From NCBI RefSeq assembly GCF_018140925.1, contig NZ_CP073315.1, positions 1,302,001 through 1,366,000 of the forward strand: a stretch of DNA of 64,000 nucleotides, in the 5' to 3' direction. Position 1 is the first letter of the stretch. Each line of letters starts with the position of its first letter. The stretch is from Psychrobacillus sp. INOP01. GTDB taxonomy: Bacteria; Bacillota; Bacilli; Bacillales_A; Planococcaceae. This document shows positions 33,558 to 44,803 of this stretch, piece by piece. The position numbers and the translations under genes are program-made. The notes beneath the pieces were generated by a model. The model was not told where the DNA came from. It searched no databases and saw only the letters and a list, made by a program, of their open reading frames with translations.

Positions 33558-34469
33558 TTACGGTCTGTCCTGTTCTCGAATTTCATCGATTGGTACAAAG
33601 ACTTCTATATGTCTGTATAAATTTTGGAATGTTGCAGGGATAGTTCCACCGTATTCACCGTCTAAATTAAGGAGAACTTTATCATCAGACGTAACTTTAA
33701 TATGTTTTGCTTTTTTATAAATAACATGTGGATCGGTTAAATGTTCTCCGCGTAAGGCTAAAGACGCCACACGAATAAACTCGGCAATGTTCAATTTTTT
33801 CAGTATCAATAAAGAAAATAACCCATCGTTAATACTAGAATTCGGGGCAAGCTTTTCAAATCCACCGACTGAATTCGTTAGACCTACTAAGAACATCATT
33901 GCTTCATCTTCAAATATTTCTCCATCATATTCAATTCTAACCTTTGTTGCATTGATCGATGGAAGCATCTCGATACCTTTTAAATAATAGGCAAGCTGCC
34001 CAAGCATCGTTTTAAGCTTGCTTGGTACTTCATAAGTAAGCTCCGTAATTCGACCGCCACCTGCAATATTGATAAAATAGCGATCATTAACCAAGCCCAC
34101 GTCAACAGGTATTGTGTCACCTTTAACAATAATCTCCACGGCTTTTTTTATGTCTCTTGGGATATGGACAGCTCTTGCAAAGTCATTCGTCGTGCCCATT
34201 GGAATCAGCCCAATTTTAGGACGATTTTCAAATTCACTTACACCTGCAACTACCTCATTAAGCGTTCCATCTCCTCCAGAGGCAATAATGATATCAAAGC
34301 CATTTTCTACCGCCTTTTTGGCTGCCTCTATGGCATCTCCTTCAGCAGTTGTCGCATGACATGACGTTTCATATCCAGCGATTTCTAAGCTTTCCAACAC
34401 CTCTGGCAGATTTTTTTTAAATAACTCTCTTCCGGAAGTTGGGTTATAGATTATTCTTGCACGTTTCAT
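33558..34469 (-). CDS. dagK: Diacylglycerol kinase (DgkB type)
   Basis: A 303-residue soluble lipid kinase that phosphorylates diacylglycerol released by lipoteichoic acid synthesis. The nucleotide site is ASGGDGTLNEVV (about 63-74), NPTSGRE lies at the N terminus, and GLIPMGTTNDFARA (about 88-101) follows; the C-terminal domain has LNLDGEYGG. It matches B. subtilis DgkB/YerQ in length and in the gatCAB-to-rlmCD neighbourhood. ATG 34469 follows AAAGGAAATAAGT. Confidence 0.93.
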   Translation of the reverse strand: MKRARIIYNPTSGRELFKKNLPEVLESLEIAGYETSCHATTAEGDAIEAAKKAVENGFDIIIASGGDGTLNEVVAGVSEFENRPKIGLIPMGTTNDFARAVHIPRDIKKAVEIIVKGDTIPVDVGLVNDRYFINIAGGGRITELTYEVPSKLKTMLGQLAYYLKGIEMLPSINATKVRIEYDGEIFEDEAMMFLVGLTNSVGGFEKLAPNSSINDGLFSLLILKKLNIAEFIRVASLALRGEHLTDPHVIYKKAKHIKVTSDDKVLLNLDGEYGGTIPATFQNLYRHIEVFVPIDEIREQDRP

Positions 34470-34546
34470 ACTTATTTCCTTTCTGCTTCACAATACTTTC
34501 TTGTCATATAGACTTCATCACATCACAAAAAGTTTCATGCCACTAT

Positions 34547-34576
34547 TAAAAGAGTCGACACTGGCCGACTCCTTTA
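34547..34576 (-). terminator. Terminator of the thioredoxin-like gene
   Basis: AAAGGAGTCG pairs with CGACTCTTTT around an 8-base loop; T run is short. Confidence 0.65.
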
Positions 34577-34595
34577 AGGATTTGTTTTAGAAATA

Positions 34596-35159
34596 TTATT
34601 TTTGGAGTGCTTGTAACCAAGTATTACGAATATCTTCATATACAGCTAAGTGAAATTCTTGATTGCTAACAAACTCATTGCTCATTTGCGCATAAAATTC
34701 TTTTTGTATTTCCTCAAATGTAGGATCTTCTTTTGCAGGGAATTTTGCTCTACCATCCATTACGAACTGTTGAACTTTTTCAGCACGCGGACCCCATTTA
34801 GAAATCACTTCACCGTCTTTATTTAACAACAAATAAACTGGAATCGAACGTCCGCCATTTGTTAGATACTGATCGATTAATTCTAGGTTTTCATCGCGAT
34901 AAACAGCACGTACTTCTAGATCAGCAGCTTCTGCAATTTTACGTAAAATAGCATTATTCATCATCGCATCTCCACACCAATCTTCTGTAATAACTAATAT
35001 ATGTGGAGTTTTTTCTTTTAATACTTGAATGAATTCATCATCCGCGGGTACATCAAATTTATGGTAGATGCTGAATGATTCTTCTTTCTTCGTAGTCATA
35101 TCATCCATATATTGAGTTAGTGGTTTTGCATTTTCAAAATACTGTTGTTCTGTAGACAA
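34596..35159 (-). CDS. Thioredoxin-fold protein with a single active-site Cys
   Basis: A 187-residue cytoplasmic protein. The strand-turn-helix ILVITEDWCGDAMMNNAILRKIAEAADLEVRAVYRDEN is thioredoxin-like, and cis-Pro is in GGRSIPVYLLL. The usual CxxC is reduced to CGDA, so disulfide exchange by two cysteines is not possible; the WCGD pattern is common in a Bacillus family of unknown role. TTG 35159 follows AAGGGGGCAACTCAC. Confidence 0.8.
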   Translation of the reverse strand: MSTEQQYFENAKPLTQYMDDMTTKKEESFSIYHKFDVPADDEFIQVLKEKTPHILVITEDWCGDAMMNNAILRKIAEAADLEVRAVYRDENLELIDQYLTNGGRSIPVYLLLNKDGEVISKWGPRAEKVQQFVMDGRAKFPAKEDPTFEEIQKEFYAQMSNEFVSNQEFHLAVYEDIRNTWLQALQK

Positions 35160-35242
35160 GTGAGTTGCCCCCTTTTTTTCTAAGTATACTTCGTTTTCAA
35201 TTCTTATTCAAACAAGCTAGACTCATGTTTTTACAAATTATA

Positions 35243-36385
35243 TTATGGATTGATATTTAGGTCCTGCAAATACATCGTTCGCTGTGCACCTTCTCCGTTT
35301 ACTATTAGCATACCGTCATCTGTAAATCGAGGTCGCACAAGTCGTTCGCTTATGTTTTTGAATGCCGGGAGCTCTCTAAGCTCATTGGCTTCTATTTGAT
35401 ATAATTTAACCGTAGTGCTGTCCTTAATAAGAACCGATAATGCTACGTAGTCTTTATACACAGCAAACTCTGAAAATAGTGGAGTCTTTATTTCATGTAA
35501 TTTTCCATCCTCTAAATCAATATAACCTAAGTGAGAATTTTCATCCTCATTACTTAGTTGGGCAAATATCTTATTATCTGTAAGTGTTACAAACTCCGCT
35601 ATTTCATAAGGAACTTGATACTCAGCAACTTGAACATTTTGCTCAATATCATATAAATAAAATTTAACTAGCTTTTGACCTTCAACTTCTATTTCTTCTG
35701 GAACTACCAATAAGTTGTCTTGAACATCTGCAAGGCTTCTACTTCCATTACCGGTTATCTCATGGAGATCGCGTTGTTTCATAGAAGTTAATTCTATTGC
35801 TCTATAACCCATAAAATTATCGCTGTCTCCGATGTAGTAAATTAGAAGCGTGTCATCCTGGAGATGTATATCTCCTACATGCGTATTAGTTAATTCTATA
35901 ACTTCATTGTTATTTCGGTTTAACACATTTAATGTACTGGTCGTGATATCCTCCCAAGCTAGCCAATTCTCATTCACAGCAAACAGATGGATTCGTGCTT
36001 CTTCCTTTGGGGTAACAAGTATTTCTTTTGTATTAGTCTCCACCGAATAAGCATATATTCCATTCCAATCCGTATAAATCATTTCTTTGCTATCATCCAC
36101 ATAAATTGATCTTATTAACGAAGCGTATGGATCATACGGTATTGTCACATCAACTAAATTCTCTTCATAGAGCTGCTGTAAATCATCATCTAAATACGGA
36201 ATCACCAAAAATAAAGAAAGGGATATGATTGCTAAACTAACTATAAGAGGAATTGATGGCAGCTTGAACTTTTTCTTTTTCATCCGCTTTGGTACCTCAT
36301 GGATAATTTTATTTTTTTGAGCTTCCGTTAACGTAATATGACTTGGAATAGACTCATCTAAATGACGTTTAATGTCTTCTCGCAA
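35243..36385 (-). CDS. Transmembrane anti-sigma factor with extracytoplasmic beta-propeller-like domain
   Basis: A 380-residue membrane protein overlapping the ECF sigma gene by 17 bp. About 40 cytoplasmic residues (MREDIKRHLDESIPSHITLTEAQKNKII) are followed by KRMKKKKFK, one membrane helix (about 44-64) and a large outer domain of repeated strands such as IYTDWNGIYAYSVETNTKEI and LGYIDLEDGKLHEI, each resembling a propeller blade. No zinc HxxxC motif is visible in the N terminus. TTG 36385 follows GGAGGAGATTCAAC. Role inferred from position and topology. Confidence 0.75.
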   Translation of the reverse strand: MREDIKRHLDESIPSHITLTEAQKNKIIHEVPKRMKKKKFKLPSIPLIVSLAIISLSLFLVIPYLDDDLQQLYEENLVDVTIPYDPYASLIRSIYVDDSKEMIYTDWNGIYAYSVETNTKEILVTPKEEARIHLFAVNENWLAWEDITTSTLNVLNRNNNEVIELTNTHVGDIHLQDDTLLIYYIGDSDNFMGYRAIELTSMKQRDLHEITGNGSRSLADVQDNLLVVPEEIEVEGQKLVKFYLYDIEQNVQVAEYQVPYEIAEFVTLTDNKIFAQLSNEDENSHLGYIDLEDGKLHEIKTPLFSEFAVYKDYVALSVLIKDSTTVKLYQIEANELRELPAFKNISERLVRPRFTDDGMLIVNGEGAQRTMYLQDLNINP

Positions 36386-36902
36386 GTTGAATCTCCTCCT
36401 CGTTTAATGTTAACCGTGCCGCGTTTCGACCTCTCACTAATCTTGTCTTCACCGTGTTTGGAGAACATTTTAAAACTTCTCCTATTTCAAGAACTGATAA
36501 CTCCGCATAATAATGAAGCCATAATACCTCTTTATATTTACTAGGTAATTCATTTATTTTTATCGCAACATATTCAGCTTGTTCCTTTTGCAGGATCTCT
36601 TCTTCAGTGGTTTGTTTATTGGTTAGTAAATTACTCACTAGATTAGAGAGTTCCATTTTTCTATAAGACCAGCTTTTAAAATAGTTATGACACTCATTAA
36701 CGGTGATGCGATATAAGTATGTTTTCACACTTGAACGACCTTCAAAATTTTCAATATTTAGGTAATAGCGTATAAATACTTCTTGGACGATATCCTCTGC
36801 CTTTACCTCATCCTTTACAAAAGCATAGGCAAGTCGGGTGAGATAGTGACCGTATTCATCCATTGCTTTTATTAACAATTGGTCCTTTTCGAACTTCTCC
36901 AA
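36369..36902 (-). CDS. ECF-type RNA polymerase sigma factor
   Basis: A 177-residue sigma-70 family protein with only regions 2 and 4. Region 2 includes LTRLAYAFVKDEVKAEDIVQEVFIRYY and RSSVKTYLYRITVNECHNYFKSW (about 20-78); region 4 includes LPSKYKEVLWLHYYAELSVLEIGEVLKCSPNTVKTRLVRGRNAAR (about 118-162). It is co-translated with a membrane anti-sigma factor, and an ECF-type promoter lies just upstream, pointing to autoregulation. ATG 36902 follows GGAAGGAGGGGTAGTTTGG. Confidence 0.93.
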   Translation of the reverse strand: MEKFEKDQLLIKAMDEYGHYLTRLAYAFVKDEVKAEDIVQEVFIRYYLNIENFEGRSSVKTYLYRITVNECHNYFKSWSYRKMELSNLVSNLLTNKQTTEEEILQKEQAEYVAIKINELPSKYKEVLWLHYYAELSVLEIGEVLKCSPNTVKTRLVRGRNAARLTLNEEEIQLARRH

Positions 36903-36927
36903 ACTACCCCTCCTTCCTTGTTATCTG

Positions 36928-36956
36928 TTAGACAATGCAAGGTCCATAGTGGTTTC
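36928..36956 (-). promoter_or_regulatory. ECF-type promoter upstream of the sigma gene
   Basis: Minus strand TGAAAC (36951-36956), 17 bases, TGTCTA (36928-36933), close to the Bacillus ECF consensus TGAAAC-N16/17-CGTCTA. The start codon is 26 bp downstream. Likely recognised by the sigma factor it precedes. Confidence 0.65.
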
Positions 36957-36965
36957 ATTTTACAA

Positions 36966-36993
36966 TAAAAAAGACCATCTATAAGATAGCCCT
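36966..36993 (-). terminator. Terminator of the peptidase S51-like gene
   Basis: GGGCTATCT pairs with AGATGGTCT (with G-T pairs), followed by TTTTTT on the minus strand. Confidence 0.65.
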
Positions 36994-37626
36994 TTTATAT
37001 ACTATTAATTTTTTCTTTTCTTGAAAAGAAATTACGTCATTCACTTGCTTATGTATATTACCATCCTTGTAAAAAATGGCGCTTCCATCTGGGAGAGCAT
37101 AAATAGTACGTTCAGTGGAAAGGGAAAATAATTCATCATCAATTGCTTCGTTATAATGTACCTCCACACTAAAGTCTACTAAGCCCAAACCTTTCATCAC
37201 TAAAGACTCTGGGTAGTCTTCGTCTTTTGTTAAAATACAATCCTCGCAAAATGCCAGAGCCCCTGCACTATAGCCAATTAACAACCCAGAATAGTTTCTA
37301 ATACTCGAAGCTAGTTCTTTTTCTTCTATTAACTGAAGTAACTTTTCCGGTCTCCCGCCTATTAAATAAAGGACATCACTATCATTAATCATAGTTATCA
37401 TTTCTTTTGTGGAAAGATCCTCATGCAATAACTCTAATGTCACATTTGAAATCTTTAAAAAAATCTGTTCTAGACTTTCCATCCAGCTATCATATTTTGA
37501 AACGTCCGTCGCAAAAGGAACTACTAAAATGTTTGCATTTGGTTTAATGCTCTTCGACAATTCCTCAAACACTTCATCCAATTCACCCTTTAAAACATGC
37601 CCACCACCAATAAAACATAGCTCCAC
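36979..37626 (-). CDS. Peptidase E (S51)-like serine hydrolase
   Basis: About 215 residues with the class-I-glutamine-amidotransferase-like fold of dipeptidase E/YgaJ. The nucleophile elbow is GLLIGYSAGALAF with catalytic Ser, GGRPEKLLQLIEE comes just before it, and VEVHYNEAID supplies the conserved His. It would cleave Asp-X dipeptides or related substrates. I place the start at GTG 37626, 7 bases after GGGGG; the frame continues to ATG 37641 and either is possible. Confidence 0.82.
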   Translation of the reverse strand: MELCFIGGGHVLKGELDEVFEELSKSIKPNANILVVPFATDVSKYDSWMESLEQIFLKISNVTLELLHEDLSTKEMITMINDSDVLYLIGGRPEKLLQLIEEKELASSIRNYSGLLIGYSAGALAFCEDCILTKDEDYPESLVMKGLGLVDFSVEVHYNEAIDDELFSLSTERTIYALPDGSAIFYKDGNIHKQVNDVISFQEKKKLIVYKRAIL

Positions 37627-37641
37627 TCTACTTACCCCCAT

Positions 37642-38070
37642 TACCTATTAAATAAAATATTCATTCATCATAGCATTGCAAGCTCTGGAAATAAATATTA
37701 TCTAACCTAAATGCTATACGAGAGAGAAGAGAAATGTTCTTATACGAGAGAGCCTGCCATAAGAAAAACCGGGTATAAAGACGCCCAGTCCTTTTAAGAA
37801 TAGTAACCTTAGAAACACCGTTGATTTTCAGTACGGCGGATGCTTTCTTTTCACTCAACATGGTTTCATTCACCTAAGCCAACAGGATGTTGCTCATGAA
37901 GTTCATTGCCTCCGGTAGAGGCGTCTTTAGCCTTCCTTTCTCATTACGTTTTAGAGGCCCCTTCCGCTCCTCCTATTCCCGTAGAACCTGCCGCCGCGCG
38001 AAATTCAACTAGTATGAATTGCAACAAGGATTACAAGTCGGTACTATTCCTTCATTAACTTAGGATAATC
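37642..38070. other. Gene-free DNA with short palindromes
   Basis: More than 400 bp without a convincing gene. A 70-codon minus-strand frame at 37661-37873 has no family match I know and a repetitive base pattern (CTCTCGTATAAGAAC... twice). The 37880-38000 part is GC-richer and includes GCCTCCGGTAGAGGCGTC. It looks like worn repeat DNA. Confidence 0.5.
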
Positions 38071-38254
38071 CTTTCGCCTTAGCGATAACCTATGCTAAAT
38101 TTTCTTGTTAGATACTAGTCACTCATTGATTGTAGTGAAAGGTGGCGACTCCGGCGGGAAGAGTGAGACAGATGAGACATCACAACGACCGCGGAGCGGC
38201 GGTGATGGCTCATCGCTCACCCCGCGGAAAGCGTCCACCTGAAACGTAAATCAG
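38071..38254. repeat. GC-rich composite repeat, copy 2
   Basis: Same order of blocks as 11771-11959: GCCTTAGCGATAACCTATGCTAAAT, then TTGATTGTAGTGAAAGGTGGCGACTCCGGCGGG, inner palindromes (CCGCGGAGCGGCGG), then CGCGGAAAGCGTCCACCTGAAACGTAAATCA. It follows the gatB terminator region. Confidence 0.8.
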
Positions 38255-38256
38255 TA

Positions 38257-38289
38257 AAGTACCATAAACATAGTGTTTATGGTACTTTT
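38257..38289. terminator. Perfect hairpin beside the GC-rich repeat
   Basis: AAGTACCATAAACA and TGTTTATGGTACTT form a 14-bp stem; T run TTTT on the plus strand. There is no plus-strand gene before it, so it may belong to the repeat. Confidence 0.5.
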
Positions 38290-38309
38290 CATATACTTTC
38301 TTATTCTTC

Positions 38310-38342
38310 AAAAAAGGATGCCCGAGTGAATAGGGCATCCTT
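38310..38342 (-). terminator. Terminator of the gatCAB operon
   Basis: AAGGATGCCC pairs with GGGCATCCTT, followed by TTTT on the minus strand, 6 bp after the gatB stop. Confidence 0.92.
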
Positions 38343-38347
38343 GTGTA

Positions 38348-39775
38348 TTAACGTTTAACGATTTCTTCGTTCAAGATTTTGTTAACAAGAGGCGGGTTAG
38401 CTTGGCCTTTTGTTGCTTTCATGATTTGTCCAACTAGGAATCCGATTGCACGGTCTTTCCCGTTTTTGAAATCCTCAATAGATTGTGGGTTAGCATCAAG
38501 TGTTGCTGTAACGATTTCGCGTAGTGCGCCTTCGTCAGAAATTTGTACTAAGCCTTTAGCTTTTACGACTTCTGCAGCATCTCCGCCGTTGTCAGCAAGC
38601 TCTTTGAAAACTTTTTTCGCGATTTTTGATGAAATTGTACCATCAGAAATTAGTTTAATCATTCCAGAAAGATTAGCAGGAGTTAGTAGAATATCCTTCA
38701 ATTCTTTTTGGTCCGCATTTAGGTATGCAGAAACCTCACCCATCATCCAGTTAGCAGATAGTTTTACGTCAGCTCCATCAGCAATAGTTGCTTCAAAGAA
38801 GTTAGCCATATCCTTAGATAATGTTAATACATGTGCATCGTATGGAGATAATCCTAGCTCTTCGATATAGCGTTGTTTGCGAGCATCTGGTAGCTCTGGA
38901 ATTTCTGAGCGTACACGTTCTAACCATGCGTCATCAATTACAAGATCCACCAAATCTGGCTCTGGGAAATAACGATAATCATCCGTACCTTCTTTAACAC
39001 GCATAAGAATCGTTTTACCAGTTTTCTCATCATAGCGACGAGTTTCTTGTTCAATGATTCCACCAGCAGATAATACTTCTGCTTGACGAACTTCTTCGTG
39101 CTCTAGTCCTCTACGTACAAAGTTGAACGAGTTTAAGTTTTTCAACTCTGTTTTAGTACCAAACTCTTCTTGACCATAAGGACGAATAGAAATATTCGCA
39201 TCACAGCGTAAAGATCCTTCTTCCATTTTACAGTCTGAAACGTCTGTATATTGGATAATAGATTTTACTTTTTCTAAGTAAGCGTAAGCTTCCTCAGGTG
39301 TACGGATATCTGGTTCTGAAACGATTTCTACAAGCGGTGTGCCTTGGCGATTAAAGTCTACTAAAGAATATCCATCCGCGTGGGAAAGTTTACCAGCATC
39401 TTCTTCCATATGAAGACGAGTAATACCGATACGTTTTTTCTCACCGTTTACTTCAATTTCAACCCAACCATTTTTACCGATTGGTTTATCAAATTGTGAA
39501 ATTTGATATGCTTTCGGATTATCTGGGTAGAAATAGTTTTTACGGTCAAATTTTGTATTTTGTTCGATTTCCATATTTAATGCAAGTGCTGCACGCATTG
39601 CGAAATCGACTACGTTTTTATTTAGTACAGGTAATACGCCAGGGTATCCTAGGTCTATTACTGTTGTGTTTGTGTTTGGCTCAGCTCCGAAATGATTAGG
39701 TGCTGATGAGAAGATTTTAGAATTAGTTTTTAACTCTACGTGTACTTCTAATCCAATAACTGTTTCAAAGTTCAT
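38348..39775 (-). CDS. gatB: Aspartyl/glutamyl-tRNA amidotransferase subunit B
   Basis: A 475-residue kinase-transamidase subunit that turns misacylated Glu-tRNA(Gln) or Asp-tRNA(Asn) into the amide form. [11 protein letters not shown] at the N terminus, [28 protein letters not shown], and the C-terminal YqeY-like tail with [16 protein letters not shown] are all present. ATG 39775 follows GGGAGGGAAAATAAC, two bases after the gatA stop. The frame extends to 39838 inside gatA without a start signal. Confidence 0.96.
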   Translation of the reverse strand: MNFETVIGLEVHVELKTNSKIFSSAPNHFGAEPNTNTTVIDLGYPGVLPVLNKNVVDFAMRAALALNMEIEQNTKFDRKNYFYPDNPKAYQISQFDKPIGKNGWVEIEVNGEKKRIGITRLHMEEDAGKLSHADGYSLVDFNRQGTPLVEIVSEPDIRTPEEAYAYLEKVKSIIQYTDVSDCKMEEGSLRCDANISIRPYGQEEFGTKTELKNLNSFNFVRRGLEHEEVRQAEVLSAGGIIEQETRRYDEKTGKTILMRVKEGTDDYRYFPEPDLVDLVIDDAWLERVRSEIPELPDARKQRYIEELGLSPYDAHVLTLSKDMANFFEATIADGADVKLSANWMMGEVSAYLNADQKELKDILLTPANLSGMIKLISDGTISSKIAKKVFKELADNGGDAAEVVKAKGLVQISDEGALREIVTATLDANPQSIEDFKNGKDRAIGFLVGQIMKATKGQANPPLVNKILNEEIVKR

Positions 39776-39776
39776 G

Positions 39777-41240
39777 TTATTTTCCCTCCCAAATTTGAGG
39801 AGTTTGTTTATGGAAATCAGTAGCTTGCTCGTAAGCATGTGCTACGCGGTAAATCGTTGACTCGTCAAAATAATTTCCGATAATTTGTAGCCCTAGTGGT
39901 AATCCATCTTCAAATCCACAAGGGATAGAAATTGCTGGTACACCTGCAAGGTTAATCGGAATTGTTAAAATATCATTTGCATACATCGTTAAAGGATCTT
40001 CTACATTTTCTCCAATTTTGAATGCTGGAGTTGGTGCAGTTGGTCCGACAATTACATCATAGTCCGCTAACACTTTATCGAAATCTTGTTTGATAAGTGT
40101 ACGAACTTGCTGTGCTTTTTTATAGTAAGCATCGTATGTACCCGCGCTTAACGAATAAGTCCCAAGCATAATACGACGTTTAACTTCGTCACCAAATCCT
40201 TGCGCACGAGTTTCTTTATAAAGATCCAATAAATTTTCAACGTTTTCAGCACGGAAGCCATAACGAATTCCATCAAAACGAGAAAGGTTTGAAGAAGCCT
40301 CTGAAGATGAAAGAATATAGTATGTAGCTAAAGCGTATTTAGAATGTGGCAATGATACCTCTTCCCAAGTTGCTCCTTGTGCTTCTAATACTTTCAACGC
40401 ATCCATCACAGATTGGCGAACTGCTTCACTTACACCTTCTCCTAAATATTCTTTAGGTACGGCAATACGAAGACCTTTAATGTCTCCAGTTAAAGCAGCA
40501 GCAAAGTTAGGAACTTCAACGTCCGCAGATGTAGAGTCATTTGCATCAACTCCAGAAATTGCTTCTAAAAGTAGGGCGTTATCTTCTACGTTACGAGTGA
40601 TTGGACCAATTTGATCTAAAGAAGATGCAAACGCTACTAGTCCGAAACGTGAAACACGTCCATATGTAGGTTTCATCCCAACAACACCACAATAGGATGC
40701 TGGTTGACGAATAGATCCACCTGTATCTGAACCTAATGAGAATGGCACCTCTCCAGCTGCTACCGCTGCTGCCGATGCACCTGAAGAACCACCAGGAACA
40801 CGGTCTAATGACCATGGGTTTTTAGTAGTTTTATATGCCGAATTTTCATTGGAAGACCCCATTGCAAATTCATCCATATTCAATTTACCGATTGTTATCA
40901 TACCAGCCTCGCGTAACTTTTTCACAACCGTTGCATCATAAATAGGATTGAATCCTTGTAAAATTTTACTTGCACAAGTAGTTTCTAATCCTTCTGTTAC
41001 GATATTATCCTTCACTCCTATTGGTAAACCAAATAATGGTCCACGTTTTTCAAAAGGAGTGTTTTCTAATTCTGTAGCTGTTTCTAATGCTTTTTCTTTA
41101 TTTAAAGCTAAGAAGGCTTCTACCTCGCCATCAAGTTTTTCTACACGTTCAAAAGCTTCTTTTGTCAAATCTACTAAAGAAACTTCTTTACTATGTACAA
41201 GCGCTTGTAGTTCTTTCGCTGAACGATTAAATAACGTCAT
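39777..41240 (-). CDS. gatA: Aspartyl/glutamyl-tRNA amidotransferase subunit A
   Basis: A 487-residue amidase that releases ammonia from glutamine for GatB. The Ser-cisSer-Lys triad is in GVKDNI (Lys about 79), [14 protein letters not shown] (cis-Ser about 154) and [16 protein letters not shown] (Ser about 178). ATG 41240 follows AAGGAGGGAAAATC. It lies between gatC and gatB, with 21 bp from gatC. Confidence 0.97.
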   Translation of the reverse strand: MTLFNRSAKELQALVHSKEVSLVDLTKEAFERVEKLDGEVEAFLALNKEKALETATELENTPFEKRGPLFGLPIGVKDNIVTEGLETTCASKILQGFNPIYDATVVKKLREAGMITIGKLNMDEFAMGSSNENSAYKTTKNPWSLDRVPGGSSGASAAAVAAGEVPFSLGSDTGGSIRQPASYCGVVGMKPTYGRVSRFGLVAFASSLDQIGPITRNVEDNALLLEAISGVDANDSTSADVEVPNFAAALTGDIKGLRIAVPKEYLGEGVSEAVRQSVMDALKVLEAQGATWEEVSLPHSKYALATYYILSSSEASSNLSRFDGIRYGFRAENVENLLDLYKETRAQGFGDEVKRRIMLGTYSLSAGTYDAYYKKAQQVRTLIKQDFDKVLADYDVIVGPTAPTPAFKIGENVEDPLTMYANDILTIPINLAGVPAISIPCGFEDGLPLGLQIIGNYFDESTIYRVAHAYEQATDFHKQTPQIWEGK

Positions 41241-41261
41241 GATTTTCCCTCCTTACATCTA

Positions 41262-41552
41262 TTAGTCCATAATTGATGGTACTTTTACTTGACCAGCTTC
41301 TTGTTCTTTCACATTTAACATCATAACTTCACGATCCAGCCCTTTAGTAGCAACGTCTTCTCTTAGCACATTTACTAATGGTAGGACATGTGTAGTAGGT
41401 TCTACATTTGTTGTATCCAATTCTTTTAATTGCTCAGCAAATTCCGTAATTGCCCCTAGTTGTAGTGCAAACTTTTCTGCTTCTTCTTCCGTAATTGCAA
41501 GTCTTGCAAGATGCGCAACATGCTTTACTTCTTCTTTTGTTAATTCCGCCAT
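41262..41552 (-). CDS. gatC: Aspartyl/glutamyl-tRNA amidotransferase subunit C
   Basis: A 96-residue belt subunit that wraps and stabilises GatA and GatB. The [27 protein letters not shown] helix and the [22 protein letters not shown] segment are typical. ATG 41552 follows CGGAGGTGTGATAA. First gene of gatCAB. Confidence 0.96.
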   Translation of the reverse strand: MAELTKEEVKHVAHLARLAITEEEAEKFALQLGAITEFAEQLKELDTTNVEPTTHVLPLVNVLREDVATKGLDREVMMLNVKEQEAGQVKVPSIMD

Positions 41553-41631
41553 TTATCACACCTCCGAATTCAATAACCATAAGAAATATCATATCATTTT
41601 TCACTCTGCTTGAACAGAGAGTAACCATAGC

Positions 41632-42768
41632 TTATTGGGAGTATATATGCACATATGCCTCTTCATCACCAGGCTTTTTCACAAGCAATGCTTCTGCACC
41701 ATCTAACGAATTCACTTGTACTTCGATATTCATCGAAGGATTAAAATGATCTTTTATCAAGCCTGCGAGATGCTGTGTAAATCCAATCACCTCTGCGGTT
41801 CCATAAAACTGAATAGGAATAGTGATGGTCCACTTTTGCAGTTGTTTGTCTTTAAAATACCCTGTCCCAATAATGCTTGTGTAATTAGAGAAATACAACT
41901 CTACATCCTGTTTGAAGTTACGGAAAATTGTATCTAAATCACGATATTTTTCTTGAGAGTCCGCTGTAGGGAATAGAACATATTCTTCGTCATTAGCCTT
42001 CCAATCAGAAACATTTTTCCCTGCCGGTGCTGTACTATACGTAAAATATGTTCCTGGAACAACTGCATTCCGGCTATTTTGCTTGAACAATCCTACTACA
42101 ATTGGAATATCCGCAAGACCATCCATTTTGCGTAAACGGGTAACTACTTCTTCGGCAATCCGTTTACCATTCTCTTCAATTTGAGCTTGTGTTAGTTTCT
42201 CTTCATAAGTAGCACCATATGCTTCCTTCGTATAGTAATACGTTGAATTTAACGCCAAACCTATGGAAATTCCAGATAGACTTACTGCATTATCTTTCTT
42301 TTCTAAATAATTTTGTTCCACGATATGCGTTATATAGACTGGTGCTTTTTGGGCCTTTTCTTCTCCAACTAAACCTTCATCACTTGGATTTAATCCACCT
42401 TCTTCTTGATTGCTTCTAGCTAGCCAATCCTTTAGGGTGCTCGTATCTAGGTACTGCCCTTCCTGGAACAAATACTTATCCGGTGAGAACTCATTTTGAG
42501 ATATACGAAGAAGTCCGTTTTCCACTTCCTTCATATCGTATTTAGTAGATAAATTAGATAATACTAATCCTCTACTCGCGCTTTCCTCATAAGGTAATAA
42601 TGTTCGGTAATATGTTTCGTCTAGCTGCAAACTCGGAATTATTACTGTTTTGGTCTCTTCTTCTTCTGTATTTTGTAAAACCTCTGTTTCGTCACCCAAA
42701 GAAGGAGCACAACCAGAGACCGTTAGTAATAAAGCCAGTGTCAACATGCCTATGTGTTTTTTGGTCAT
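41632..42768 (-). CDS. camS: CamS family sex-pheromone-type lipoprotein
   Basis: A 378-residue surface lipoprotein (YerH in B. subtilis); in enterococci the signal peptide of CamS is processed to a pheromone. The signal peptide MTKKHIGMLTLALLLTVSGC has lipobox TVSGC. The body matches the family, with PDKYLFQEGQYLD, YVTHIVEQNYL-like and LAGLIKDHFNPSMNIEVQVNSLDGAEALLV at the end. ATG 42768 follows AGGGAGTGGCGAAC; the GTG at 42777 is inside that site. Downstream of ligA by 13 bp. Confidence 0.93.
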   Translation of the reverse strand: MTKKHIGMLTLALLLTVSGCAPSLGDETEVLQNTEEEETKTVIIPSLQLDETYYRTLLPYEESASRGLVLSNLSTKYDMKEVENGLLRISQNEFSPDKYLFQEGQYLDTSTLKDWLARSNQEEGGLNPSDEGLVGEEKAQKAPVYITHIVEQNYLEKKDNAVSLSGISIGLALNSTYYYTKEAYGATYEEKLTQAQIEENGKRIAEEVVTRLRKMDGLADIPIVVGLFKQNSRNAVVPGTYFTYSTAPAGKNVSDWKANDEEYVLFPTADSQEKYRDLDTIFRNFKQDVELYFSNYTSIIGTGYFKDKQLQKWTITIPIQFYGTAEVIGFTQHLAGLIKDHFNPSMNIEVQVNSLDGAEALLVKKPGDEEAYVHIYSQ

Positions 42769-42781
42769 GTTCGCCACTCCC

Positions 42782-44803
<2,022 letters not shown>

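Noticed and set aside
37661-37873. 70-codon minus-strand frame as a gene
   Set aside because: Repetitive base pattern, no clear ribosome site and no recognisable motif; treated as repeat DNA.
38379-38870. 163-codon plus-strand frame
   Set aside because: Antisense to gatB with codon-mirror composition and no family match.
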